Origin: Marasmius tenuissimus
Taxonomy: Eukaryota; Basidiomycota; Agaricomycetes; Agaricales; Marasmiaceae
Reading direction: 5' to 3'
DNA: 64,000 nt
Assembly (NCBI GenBank): GCA_029532415.1
Contig: JAQOTA010000065.1
Span: 496,001-560,000, forward strand
In this document: in pieces, positions 1 to 10,098 of the stretch
How the letters are laid out: each line of letters opens with the position of its first letter
How positions within the stretch are numbered: the first letter of the stretch is position 1
Notes under the pieces: model-generated
What the model was told of the DNA's origin: nothing
Databases searched by the model: none
The model's input: the letters and a program-made list of their open reading frames with translations, nothing else
Position numbers and translations under genes: made by a program

Positions 1-354
1 CCACTCACTTAGACTTCACGTAGTATTGGTACTTCTGACCTTGCGTAATGTTGCTTCTTTTTCTTACGTCGATCCTTATTGAGCTTCAAAATCCACGTTA
101 CGGTTTGATTTTCGGCAGAGAAAACAATCGAGTAAATAAATCAAGCGGCGTACCTAGCTATAAAATACTTGCACGAGATTCGAACACCAGGGCTTGGTGT
201 TATATCGACCCAGGACAAGGTCAGATCGCACACGAGTGCCAAACCACTAGTCCATATGTTAACTTTACATTTGCGCGAACTATTTGTCGATAATCGGAGT
301 CACCAGCGGGCCGCAGCTACTAGTCCCATAATGAGCAACTAAGTCCTACCAGTG
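1..354. other. Left edge, no gene supported
   Basis: I see no convincing gene here. An 81-codon open frame on the plus strand (48-293) has no recognisable domain, no splice partner and an unremarkable composition. The stretch lies downstream of the minus-strand CxC4 gene that ends at 355 and probably includes its 3' untranslated region. Confidence 0.5.
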
Positions 355-3300
355 CTACATCCGTCTCTTCTCCAGGAGGTTCCGTATACGTTGACGATTC
401 CAAACCGACAGAAACACCTTCGTATACAAAATCGCTCGATTCTGCCTCATGTAACTCACCGACTTCCGAATTCTTCCTAAACCACTATTTCCACACTCCG
501 CTGCGCTGCTGTTGATTGTTGACAATGCAGAGTTCGTTGAGCTGTAATTCTTCAGGAAACACGCTGGTGAGCACTTCGTATGTCCCTTCGCATGGAAATG
601 ATCAATGAGGAACAAAGTGTCTTTGAAGAACTCCGGTTCCCTTGTCATGCAGTACGGTCCCAACGCACATGCAAAGTCGTATACCAGGTAACGCGGTGCC
701 TTTTTCCATCTAGTCACCATCGCTGAAAAGACATCGTTCCTCCCTTCACTTTTAGGGATGCAATGGAAGCCATAACACACACTGTGAGTGCACCAAGCAC
801 ACATAATTCCGCCTGTCAATCGCTTTTGTCCGTACGTTGAGTAGAATTTCCCGCAATTCCCTGAGCGTTCCTTCTCCGCCGACTGAGATACATTGCTGTC
901 GTATTTCAGGCCAGGGTACTTTGGGCGGAGGCGTATCTGCGGGAGGCTGTAATAGCAACCGGACTGGAAAAAATCGTTATATCTCGCTGCAAATTGAAGA
1001 CATATGTTCACCCACCTCCCGCCAATCATCCTCCACGCTGTTGCTGCCCATAGGCGGCAAACTTTCTTGCTGATGCCGGAATAATATGGAGAAAACTTCC
1101 TTTACCCTGTCGGACATCCACGAACACACTCCCACCGTGTCAGAGGGATACTGTCGATTCCTCTTCCACTCTTCCTCGAGTACCTTCCACAGCGCTGGAA
1201 TTCCCACCAAACGCGTCGCTGTGTCTCTTATCGGATTCTCCACAAACGCACGCAAGAGTCCCCATGATTCCCAGTTCACCATCTGCACTGCCGACTCTTC
1301 CGCTGCCAGCTGTATCGCAAGTCAGTCTCCTCGCTCCCTCGCCAACCGCGAATACTGCGTACCTGGACAAATAACGCCCGATATAACCGTTTCAGACTCT
1401 CTGGCTCTCCCGAGTGTAAGGATAGAACCCGCTCAAACAACCTTTTCAAGTCAAGGCATACCTTCGCCAACCTTTCCCGAACGGTTTCATAAATCGAGAC
1501 ATCGGCACGAGGGCCTCCATCTTCGCTATCGCTGTCCCCCTCTCCTTTCCGTTTCGCTGGTCGAGTTCCTTCCACCCAACGCCTCACCAACCTACGAATC
1601 GGCTCTTTCCTTGTCTCCCGGATAAACTGAGGCTTCTCCGAGTACTGCCGTTTTCTGATCGGAGCAGCCGGCGATAGCTCAGTTGGCGGTTTCAGGTCAC
1701 TGGTGAGGTGTTCTTTGCCATAAGCCAACGTCACCCCGTCCCATATGACGCAGTCCGGTTCCTCCTTACACACAGGGCAAGTCATATCCCCAGTGAAGTC
1801 CTGTAATGTAGCGTATGCAAACCAAACCGAACGAAAGAGGTCCTCCTTTACGAAGGAGAACCCACGACCACTGTAGATTCGAGACATGCCCTCGACAAAT
1901 GCTGCAAACGGACTCACTGCACTCGTGAAGCGACTGACGTATTCGTCCAGGAGTTCGTGAGACATCAACACCGTGTTGTTGTAATTGAACAGACCCAGGG
2001 ACCGCGTATCTGGACCAACGAAGCAGTGCTTCCGAGGATGGCACCTGGGACAGCGCACGAGTTCCATCTGGCGCTCGACTTCCTCCGTCAACGTGTATAT
2101 CCTACACTTCCTCAACATTTTTGGCATCCCCAGTATTTCTGGCGAAACTCGTAAATCGCAGTTACTGCGTCCAGCATCTCCGAGTCTGATGATGGTTGGA
2201 ATGGGGCTTTTGGGACTCGTTCTGGGATAATGAGCGATGTCGGTTGGCAAGGACACCCACGACGGTGGGCGAATCGGCAGGTAAGAAATCGAGCGCTCTC
2301 TTGTACTGTCCCCATTGATCGCCTCAACTGTATGATCGGTGTAACTGTTAGATAGAATCTAGCAGAAAGCAATTGGTTGCTACACTCACCTACGAGCATC
2401 TCCTCCGCTTGGATTGGAATACCATCGTCATTTTGTCCCTCCAGCATATCCTCTTGTCCACTATCCACCCCCGCCTCCTCTACCTGATCACTAAAGGCGC
2501 GGAAGGCATTCTTTGCCATTGATTGATGTGGGCAGGTCCGCGATTTGACATGCTTGCTTGCAGAACAACGCCATTCGCCGCAGCCCTCGTCTGTTCCCGT
2601 GAATGTGACTACCGCCCTTTTATCGAGCTCACTCTCATGGCTATTTCTCTCACGAACCGAAAACATGTTTAGCCACACCGCCCTTTCCGCACTCAAGTCA
2701 CTTATACGCTCCCTACGAAAGAGAACAACAAGGTCATCGTGATCTGTGGAACGGATGTCAGGGTCAACCTTCAGAATGCGTCGTAAGCACTCACCTGTCT
2801 TCGTATTGTTTTCCAGCCGTCTGAATCGTTCATCCCTAAATTCCAAATAGCACTCCTTGTGTACGCATGAGTCGTCTCGTCGACCATCTGGACAACGACA
2901 TTCCAGATCGACATCTGAACCAACTTTCTGTGCACGAAAATGAGACCAGTTGGGCTGGCCATCTAAAAGTAAGTAACTTGGCCCGTAATTTTGCTAGGTG
3001 ATATCGACTTACCAACGGCGCACTATCCTCTATACTCCAATCCTGCACAATGAAGAGAAATGTCCCGATGTGATAGAAGCCCACCCTCCCTTCCTGGAAT
3101 TCACGCAAGTATTGCTCCACCACTTCCTCCGATAGACGTATACCGCTCTCCGTCACCGGGCTTTCATATCGCGGCGCAGTCGTCACCTCACTGACATCTT
3201 CCCAGTTCAATGGCACGCTGGCGTTGAATTCTTGTGAGGAGCTTGGTGGGATATTGTCCAAACCATCTACCGTTTGCGCCTTCCTTGCTTTTTGGCTCTT

Positions 3301-3519
3301 TCCTTCCTCTGCCCTCTCCTTCGGCCTCCTCGACACACGCCGACTACCCGACTTTTTCGAGGGACTTTGGTCCTGCCATTGTCTCTTGCGCCTCTTCACG
3401 TCGAAGACCTCGATTTGTACATCGTCCAATGAATGGTATGCATTTTTCTTGGCAACCCAACCCATACCATCGTCCTCCTCCTCCATCTTCGACCAAAGTT
3501 TCGAGTGCTTGTGCGACAT
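355..3519 (-). CDS. CxC4-type cysteine-cluster protein associated with KDZ transposases, DDE-like C-terminus
   Basis: Five exons read 5' to 3' as 3519-3013, 2962-2390, 2327-1363, 1309-1016 and 936-355, about 970 residues. The N-terminus is basic and low in complexity. Exon 2 has a cysteine cluster (ECRCPDG, then CVHKECYLEF, GEWRCSASKHVKSRTCPH). Exon 3 has the conserved block RSLGLFNYNNTVLMSHELL, CPVCKEEPDCVIWDG and PPTELSPAAPIR, which I recognise from fungal CxC4 proteins and animal HMGXB3-like proteins. Exon 5 carries CAWCTHSVCYGFHCIP, VYDFACALGPYC, LIDHFHAKGHTKCSP and INSSAAECGN, resembling an RNase H-fold transposase with spaced acidic residues. Phases agree across exons 2-5. The exon 1/2 junction does not fit a canonical intron: the GTAAGT donor at 3012 with the TTTTAG acceptor shifts the frame. 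The true first junction is therefore open. Family assignment is recognition from memory; transposase activity is inference. Confidence 0.8.
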
Positions 3520-3667
3520 GATGCTTTAATGACTGACGCAGGCGCTACTGGCCGGCCTTCCCATGACCGAATCGTCCGACTCGTGGTAATTATTTCGGGC
3601 TCTCAATTTATTCCATCTCCGATCACTGATAACTATTTGAGGCCCACCTTTCGATATGATTTTTGCG
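3520..3667. promoter_or_regulatory. Short divergent promoter region
   Basis: Only 148 bp separate the start codons of the minus-strand CxC4 gene and the plus-strand 440-residue gene. Both must take their promoter and 5' untranslated sequence from this interval, so shared regulation is likely. No clear core element was identified by eye. Confidence 0.45.
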
Positions 3668-5382
3668 ATGGCCCCCAGCTCAACCGTACGAAAATCTCCT
3701 CGGAAGGCTCCTCGACCTGCCTCACAGCAACCCGCTCCTCAACGTCGATGTCGTCGATGTCCTGACCGACCCCTTCTGCGCGAGTGCAGGGATAAGCACC
3801 CTCGCCAGAACAAGTCCACTCCTCCCGCAGCGGCGTCGCAAGCACGCGTACCCTCCACAGATGTATCCACTACCGGTAAGCTCGCCCATCAAACAGCGCT
3901 TCTTCAACTCGTATTAATATTTTTTAGAGGCTGCGCCATTGCCAACACAGCAGCAGCTCTTTCTTCCAACGAACTCAACCCCGTCCCCGCCCCCACTGGC
4001 TCGACCCGGTACAGATACTTCTTTATCGATAATGCTGCATTTCATCTGATTGACTCTCATCACCAGAGAACAGCAGTCTGCCTGTTTTTGGAACATCCGT
4101 CCCCGAAACCAACGACACATTGACGACGACTGACCCGGGCTTCGCATCCACCCAAGTTGGGCAGGCTCCTTCGTCTACAAATCACAGTCATGGTAAGGCA
4201 AATGATTTCATTGATTCGACAGTGGCGCAATGCTCACATATGCCCTCTTGCAGGACTTTTGGCGTTTGAGGTCAATGACGACCCTCGTCATGTACCCGAA
4301 ATGTCAGCTGGCCATTTTCCTCGTAAGTCGATGTAAGATATCTTCACAAACTGGGAGTGACACCTCTGTAGGTACGGCCACTGTCCCGTCTGTGTCAGCC
4401 GCAGTAGGATTTAATCACAAATCACTAGGTGAGAGCTGATTGGTCCCTCGTCTATGAACGAGCTCACAAACTCACCGTATTAGATTACACTTTTCCGAAT
4501 GCTTCGGCGGTGCAAGGTTGGGCTTCCGTCCCTGGGTTGTCAAACTTCTCGCCCGGGAGCTACCCTTACTCGATGTCCACGGCTTCTAGCCCCTTCAGCA
4601 CACCGTCTCGGCCAGCCGGTTCACGCACCCTACAAGCAGATCATCCAAGCATCGCCACGCCTTTAGTCCCAGCAACTGACGACATGGAGCTCCCAGCTCC
4701 AGAGAGTGACTCGGACGAAGACGACGATGAGACAGCGCCCGCAGCTTCGTCCAAGTCGAAGCGAGTTCGGCCCACTCGCGCATACCATCCGTACGGCGAG
4801 GTTGCTAATGTCATGCGTGGAAAGGCTCCCCTCAGTGAGTAAAATATGTACTGTGAATATTCCGATTATTAACCCTGTCGAAAACAGCGGTATATCGAAC
4901 CAAACCACGGACTGGCCGCCTCAGTGACATCAAGAAGTCCACACGTCGCTTCAAGGACACCATGCATCGCATGTTCAATAATGTGAGTATGTTATCTCTC
5001 TGTTGTGCAACTACACTAGTCTGACCACCATTGCAACTTGAATCAGGCCGAGAAGCTCGCCGACGAAACTGGCTGTTGGATGTTTCTTGCAGCTCAGCTC
5101 CCCAGTGCCCAAACTCCCTTTCTACACTGGGTCTCGCCCACCATGGAGGAGGAGATGCCCGAGTTGCATCTCAATCGCCTTAGAACCATGAGTCAGCGAT
5201 GTTTCGACGCGCTCGTTGCGGGCCGCCGAGAGGACCTCGCGCGTCTGGCTTACGAGAAGAAGGAGCTGGAAGAACAGCTGAAGCAGTTGCACACTCGGAT
5301 GGAGGAGTATGCACAGCTGTTGCATGACCAAGGGCTTGAGGTATCAAATTCCAATTCTTCTGCTACCTTTTCGCTAGGATGA
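3668..5382 (+). CDS. Hypothetical basic protein with C-terminal coiled coil
   Basis: Eight exons (3668-3875, 3928-4008, 4067-4192, 4254-4322, 4372-4428, 4484-4834, 4888-4982, 5047-5382) join in phase into a 440-residue protein. All introns are GT..AG and about 50-60 nt. The N-terminus is rich in Arg, Lys and Pro (RKSPRKAPRP, AT-hook-like) and has a small Cys motif, RCRRCPDRPLLREC. The middle is Ser/Thr/Pro-rich with an acidic run (ESDSDEDDDE). A basic patch follows, then a conserved-looking block (DETGCWMFLAAQL, TPFLHWVSPTMEEE) and a charged coiled coil near residues 395-430. I do not recognise the family. The short Cys motif and basic patches would fit nucleic-acid binding, but that is inference. 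It lies divergent to the CxC4 gene. Confidence 0.75.
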
Positions 5383-5572
5383 TTATCAACTACATATCTC
5401 TCGGGCTCCCGTAAATAACTCCATTCTTTCTGTGCCAATCGAATTCACGTTGCAGCTGCTACATATAAACCCGGTCTGATTTCTTAAGCCCCGGACTGTT
5501 AAAATAAATTCAGAGTCTAAATTGCTATTGCTACGTTGGTGCTCTCCCTTTTTCTCCGTGTCCTCCCTTGCC

Positions 5573-6235
5573 ATGTCTCGTCGCCTCCGCTCTCAGGTCC
5601 AAGTGATAGTGCCTCGGCTTGCAGACCTTCCAGAATACCGAGACGTGGAAGCCTGGCTATTGTTTGAAGGGCCATCACCAGGCGTATATTCGTGAGTCGC
5701 TCTCGACGTCCCTCTCAACAGCCGTCAACAGCTGGATCTCTGGGCGTGTCGTCATTTTCCGATTAACGTTCTGATAGTGTTTGATTAAGGTACGATCCGT
5801 GTGGCAAATTCGCAAGAGCCTATCAAGATTACGACCAAGCCCGTCGTGACTATGCCCGGTACCAAGATTGCGGGCTCATTGAGCTTATGAACCGTCCACT
5901 GCCCGAAGACTACACATGGTGCGTAGTGACTGAGGGATTTCAGGTTGGAGTATACCCGGACAGGTACATCCTCATCACACACTCGATTGACACCTTACTC
6001 ATTCACATTCACAATCATCCGAAGGATCTCCGCGTTAGTGATGGGCCTCAAATGGGATTTCGGGACTTTCGACATATTTCCCAGTGAAAAGGCGGCCCGA
6101 AACCACTTCTATAAGGAGTTCGGCCTTGGAAACGTCCGAACCAAGGTCGTAACCACAGAAACAATACCCCAGCTGATGTTTCCCAAAGAAAAGGTTACTT
6201 GGATCGTTGAAGGGAAGGAAGGGCGTAAGCAATAA
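5573..6235 (+). CDS. Small protein with possible RNase H1 N-terminal-like domain
   Basis: Three exons (5573-5691, 5790-5963, 6025-6235) give 167 residues in frame. The C-terminal half reads WCVVTEGFQVGVYP, then a stretch predicted as a helix, DIFPSEKAARNHFYKEFG and VTWIVEGKEG. This order of strand, turn, helix and strand resembles the RNase H1 N-terminal (viroplasmin-like) domain, which binds RNA/DNA hybrids and is common as a stand-alone domain in mushroom genomes. The match is by eye and weak. The N-terminus (RSQVQVIVPRLADLPEYRDVEAWLLF) is unassigned. The gene follows the 440-residue gene by 190 bp on the same strand and ends 16 bp from the stop of the next, convergent gene. Confidence 0.65.
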
Positions 6236-6251
6236 TTAGATTTCCAATGCA

Positions 6252-7091
6252 CTACTGTACGACATTGTTCTTTTTCCTTTCCCGAGAACGTCGAGCGTAC
6301 TCGCGTTGTTTGGCACGTCTAGCCTCTACAATTTGCTCTCGCTCGGACTCAGAAATCGCGGCCAAGTGGGACTTGTTCCTGATAGTGATATCTCACAATC
6401 AGTGAAATTTCGGATCGGAATTACTCAGTGCACCGTACCGTTCTCGGGTTATCTTCCGTCGGGCGGAAATGGTTTCCTTGTGCTGGGAATAATACTTGGC
6501 CGAGCGGATGCGACCGTGCCGCCGCTTTTCCAATCGAGCGTCCCGTTCCTGTGCCACCCGTCTCAGAGTCTCTGAACGCATTAGAGCCATGCGCCTCTGT
6601 TTGTCTTTCCATCGCAAGGGGGCGTTGGGAGTGGACACATGCGTACCTATAATCGAAAATGAGATGTGTGATTGCATGTTAACACTTAGAATTCGCGTGT
6701 GGCTCACTAGTATCGGATGGACGCGACCCTTCAGATTGTACTAGGTTGCAAGAGGTGCTACAGGGATGGGTGGTAGTATAGATACTTGAACGTGGTGCGT
6801 GAAGTCTGTCCATGGTCTTTGCTTTGCTACCTGGTGAAGATAGAAGTTGGGTATTAGAGCTCCCGTAGTCTCTGCAGTCATCAATCGATTCTCACCTGCG
6901 CTTCGTCGCGATCGCTTCCCGAATACGACCCGGTGGGTCTCGTCGTCACTCCAATCCGGAGAGGATGGAGGGAGTTCAGCGAAAAGGCCATGAGGGGTCG
7001 GTTCCTTCGACTGAGGTGGTGGAGTTGGGCTGGATGCAACAGGGAGGTTCCAGTCGTCATCGGGGGTTGCGCTGCGACGAAGGGGTGGCAT
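6252..7091 (-). CDS. Hypothetical highly basic protein
   Basis: Four exons, 7091-6896, 6830-6708, 6646-6439 and 6378-6252, join in phase to 217 residues. The N-terminal third is Pro/Ser-rich and acidic (SPDWSDDETH). The C-terminal half is a long Arg/Lys/Glu helix (RRMALMRSETLRRVAQERDA, KYYSQHKETISARRK, RRAKQREYARRSRERKK). The composition recalls basic regions of bZIP proteins, but no leucine heptad follows. I do not recognise a family. Stops of this gene and the preceding plus-strand gene are 16 bp apart, so transcripts must overlap at their 3' ends. Confidence 0.65.
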
Positions 7092-7171
7092 AAGAATGAG
7101 AGTTTAAATCTGCGGAAAGGATACGTTAATTATGTCAGCGTTGAAGGAAATCGTGAGATACTCACGCTCAC

Positions 7172-7250
7172 CAGTGAGACACTGACGGGTACCTTGTCAG
7201 ACGCTCACCATAGTGAGTGAGACACTGACTCGGTATCGTCAGACCCTCAT
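7172..7250. repeat. Imperfect tandem duplication, about 40 bp unit
   Basis: Two adjacent copies share AGTGAGACACTGAC and then GTCAGAC..CTCA in the same order (first copy about 7172-7208, second about 7210-7250). It lies in the 3' flank of the following minus-strand reading frame. Confidence 0.5.
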
Positions 7251-7795
7251 CTTGATACCTGTAAGCGCTGGTAAAGCGCCGGAATCTCCATTCCAGCGAC
7301 GAGCGCGGTAAGCCATAAAAAGGCGAAATTTGGTGAGCAATACAATGTACGGTGCATATGGAGTCTGAAGCCCACGAATAAACTAGCACGCACCAACGAG
7401 CGTTGAGAAGTATATAGTTTCTGTACAAACAACCGCTCTCGCACCTGAGGTCAGCAGTGGAACCCGGAAGCCGCGTAGTTGCTAGTCCGATTGTCCTCCA
7501 TTTCGAATTGGATGTTCCCTGGCATATTTGACATCTTGATGATGAGAGTAGACCCGATCGCTGCAACGTCCAGGCCTCCCTGACAGTCTTGCTGGATTGT
7601 CTTCGTCGAACAAAGCGTGCGGAATTGAAATTGTGAGCTCACCTTCATCGGAAATGTCAACACTGACCACTCGAAGTTGGATCCGATGTACCTGAGTACA
7701 TACTTGAGTGAATCCAACGTCTCAAGACGTGTCTCGTAATGTTGAAGTCGCTCTGAGGTTGATAGTTCGAAGACATGGTGAACAGCTCGTGTGAA
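7247..7795 (-). pseudogene. Possible gene fragment with one internal TGA
   Basis: A minus-strand frame from about 7795 reads FELSTSERLQHYETRLETL and continues to TFPMK, then a clean 51-nt intron (GTGAGC..CAG) joins to QDCQGGLDVAAIGST. The same frame continues past one in-frame TGA (7453-7451) to RERLFVQKLYTSQR and a hydrophobic stretch, stopping at 7247. There is no clear start codon: the frame is closed by TAA upstream, so a first exon is missing or unresolved. Not recognised. It could be a decayed gene, a gene with a further very short intron at the TGA, or a chance reading. Confidence 0.3.
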
Positions 7796-8063
7796 TGCTT
7801 AACAAGCACCGGTGGCTGCGGAATACAAAAAACCTAACTTCGCCAATCAACCGCATTCACCGCTACGACCACGACCATAGAACCAAAAGTATCAACTCCC
7901 AAAGTCAACGAAGCTACGAAATGCGAATGTCAGCAACAAGCGATACCAACTTGAAGTAAGTCGACGGACGTTTGATAGTTGATCGGCCCCAGCGACTTGA
8001 CATGGCCTCCGAAGCAGCTCCGACCCAGCTCACGACCCAATCGTCTTCGGGCTAGCGTACATG

Positions 8064-8697
8064 TACGACAACTTCGGCCACTTCGCGACGTGGGATAGTG
8101 TTGTCCTTCGTGTGGACTTCATCCGTTATGACATTGACGCATCAGGGGACAACTCTCACCACACTGCCTATGTCCGATTGTAGGTGGTGGTTGTAAGAAT
8201 CACTCGCGCTTCATTGACTTAGTCAATTCATGGGATGGCTCAGGACCCAGACTTGGGGTGGACACAGGGTGCAAATGCCGTTAAGAGTTGCCCGGATGAT
8301 GATGCCACAAAGGGTACGTTGTTGGCATTTGGTTTGCTCAAGTCACTGTTACTCACCAACAACAATCACCCAGTTGTTAGATTTTTATGAACAGAAGATC
8401 ACCGACCTCCTCCAAGATGACGGCGATGAATCAATTACACAGACCCAACTTCTCGAGGGGTATGAAGAGGGCCTGAGTGGCAACAACCAGTGAACGCGAA
8501 GGCGCTACCAAAAACCCACCAGCTCTCTTACTTGAATGTGATGTATACGATTGATAGGTAGCCGATGTACACTATGACTGGGTCCCCTACACTGTTGTCA
8601 CTCCGGAAAAAACAGACAGTCTGAGCGGAGACTGGTCCACTCTTCACCGACTCGGATTAAATTTGAGGTTGTGCGTGAGGTATAATATATAGTTGAA
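8064..8697 (+). CDS. Weakly supported multi-exon hypothetical gene
   Basis: Open segments separated by plausible 50-70 nt introns suggest a gene. The first reads NFGHFATWDSVVLRVDFIRY from about 8064 to 8178. A second runs about 8221-8313. A third begins after the CCCAG acceptor near 8373 and reads LLDFYEQKITDLLQDDGDES. A last segment, VADVHYDWVPYTVVTPEKTD, ends at TAG 8697. Two splice solutions exist for the middle exon, and the last donor is poor. No family is recognised. It sits between two better supported genes in the compact left block. Confidence 0.3.
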
Positions 8698-8859
8698 AAG
8701 CAAGTGAACGGGTCATGACTCCACTACGCATACGTCTCAGGGATATCCTCAAGTGCTAAGATCTAACTACTCCCAAACTACGGAGGGTTGCGTAACGTAC
8801 TCAAAAAGTCGCCTGACAGGCTCTTTCATGTCCGATTCTGTCTGAGAAGGAGGACATAG

Positions 8860-10036
8860 TCACAGAATGTTAGTCTCTCGAATACGGACGATCATCGGGA
8901 AAAAACCAACCAGCCATTCGGTCCGGGGATTCGCCTCTCTGTGATCCTTGAGCTGGAAACCTCATCAATGCCGAGTTATCGTTTTTTCAAAATACACTTA
9001 CCAGCGTGGTGAGAAGTTGTCGGTACGCGGGTCCCTCAGTGGTCTCCAATTGATCTACCCCTTCACAAAGACCCTCCCAGCTCTTGTAGCGGATAGCTAC
9101 TAGGTCTGCAATCGCGTCATCGAGGCCAATCTTTGACTGTAGTGCGACTCGAAAAACAGTGCGAGAAGGGGCGTAAAAGCGGGAAAAATCCACCCTACAA
9201 TGTTTCGCATACGTGAGTCGTGAGCGGGCTGTTCGCTCGAACAGTTCACTCACAAACACTCATTGAGAACTGCGATGCAATACTTGAGCACAAGTTGGAA
9301 CAGATCAGAAGAAGCCGAAGCCATACCTTTCGATATCGACACCAACTTGAATATGGCAATGTTCTCACTGGCTGCTGTGACGACACGAACTCCTGCCATA
9401 AATTGGGCCTGAATCAAATCGAGGGCGGAGTCTTCAATGCCGTCGGCGTAGCCGTATAAGAGCAGCCACGTCTGTTGCGACCGATCGATTTGTCGATGTA
9501 CTTGTCGAAACTCCTCCACCAGGTCCAACAGGCCTCGACGCGCGGTCAGACTCTGCAGCTCTGTAGAGTCCAGCCATAGGAGTGCTACCTTGCCGCCAAC
9601 TCCTTCCCAGCGTACGGTCTTGATGTCTTTGAGCCACGTCTCATCAGTGATGACCCGGAACCTTTCCTGGAGGCCCTGTGAATCCAAGGACTGCTGTGTA
9701 TGTGTGAGCAAAAGTTGGTACTGAGCACAAAGAGTGTCCGAGAGCACCAGTCGCAACATCGTGGTGAACCGGTCAGACACAGGAAGCAGATCACGGCGGC
9801 GGGGAAGATAAAGTCGTAAAAATATTTGAAGGAAAATTCGTGTGTGGCCTCTCGATCCCGGAATTTGTCTGTCACCAGAGTTCTGCTGAAACGATGACCC
9901 TGATTATATTTCTAGATCAGATTGTCGGAGACTTGGATTTCACAATCTCCCGGGAACCGGTTCCCGGGAGCACCAGCTTTCCGGAACGAGAGGGGTCGTC
10001 GGCTTGCTGTGGCTTATTTGTCCTCCCCTCGCACAT
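8860..10036 (-). CDS. EME1/MMS4-like (ERCC4-fold) nuclease subunit, short form
   Basis: Exons 10036-9944, 9885-9254, 9194-9002 and 8952-8860 join in phase to 336 residues. The centre has the layout of the ERCC4 nuclease domain of EME1: a leading strand (RLVLSDTLCAQYQ), ETWLKDIKTVRWEG, ALLWLDSTEL, a helix, LLLYGYADG and LIQAQFMAGVRVVTA. It is followed by a possible helix-hairpin-helix, FRVALQSKIGLDDAIADLVA, and SWEGLCEG, matching the tandem HhH that follows the domain. EME1 forms with MUS81 a structure-specific nuclease for branched DNA. The protein lacks the usual long N-terminus and I see no catalytic ERKxxxD, as expected for EME1. An in-frame 57-nt GTATGG..GCAG segment (9326-9270) might be a further intron. 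The assignment is by structure-like pattern only. Confidence 0.5.
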
Positions 10037-10098
10037 CCACAACCAGGTAACCGTAGCCAATCGATACTCTGACTCCAAGTTCTTCCTCCGACCTACGA
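10037..10098. promoter_or_regulatory. 62-bp divergent promoter
   Basis: Start codons of the EME1-like gene (10036, minus) and the 773-residue gene (10099, plus) are only 62 bp apart. If both starts are right, this is an extremely short bidirectional promoter, or transcription starts inside the opposite gene. Confidence 0.35.

Noticed and set aside
48..293. 81-codon open frame at the left edge
   Set aside because: No domain, no splice partners, ordinary composition.
9250..9270. Apparent frameshift in the EME1-like gene
   Set aside because: A 59-nt GTGAGT..TTGTAG intron (9253-9195) resolves the frame.
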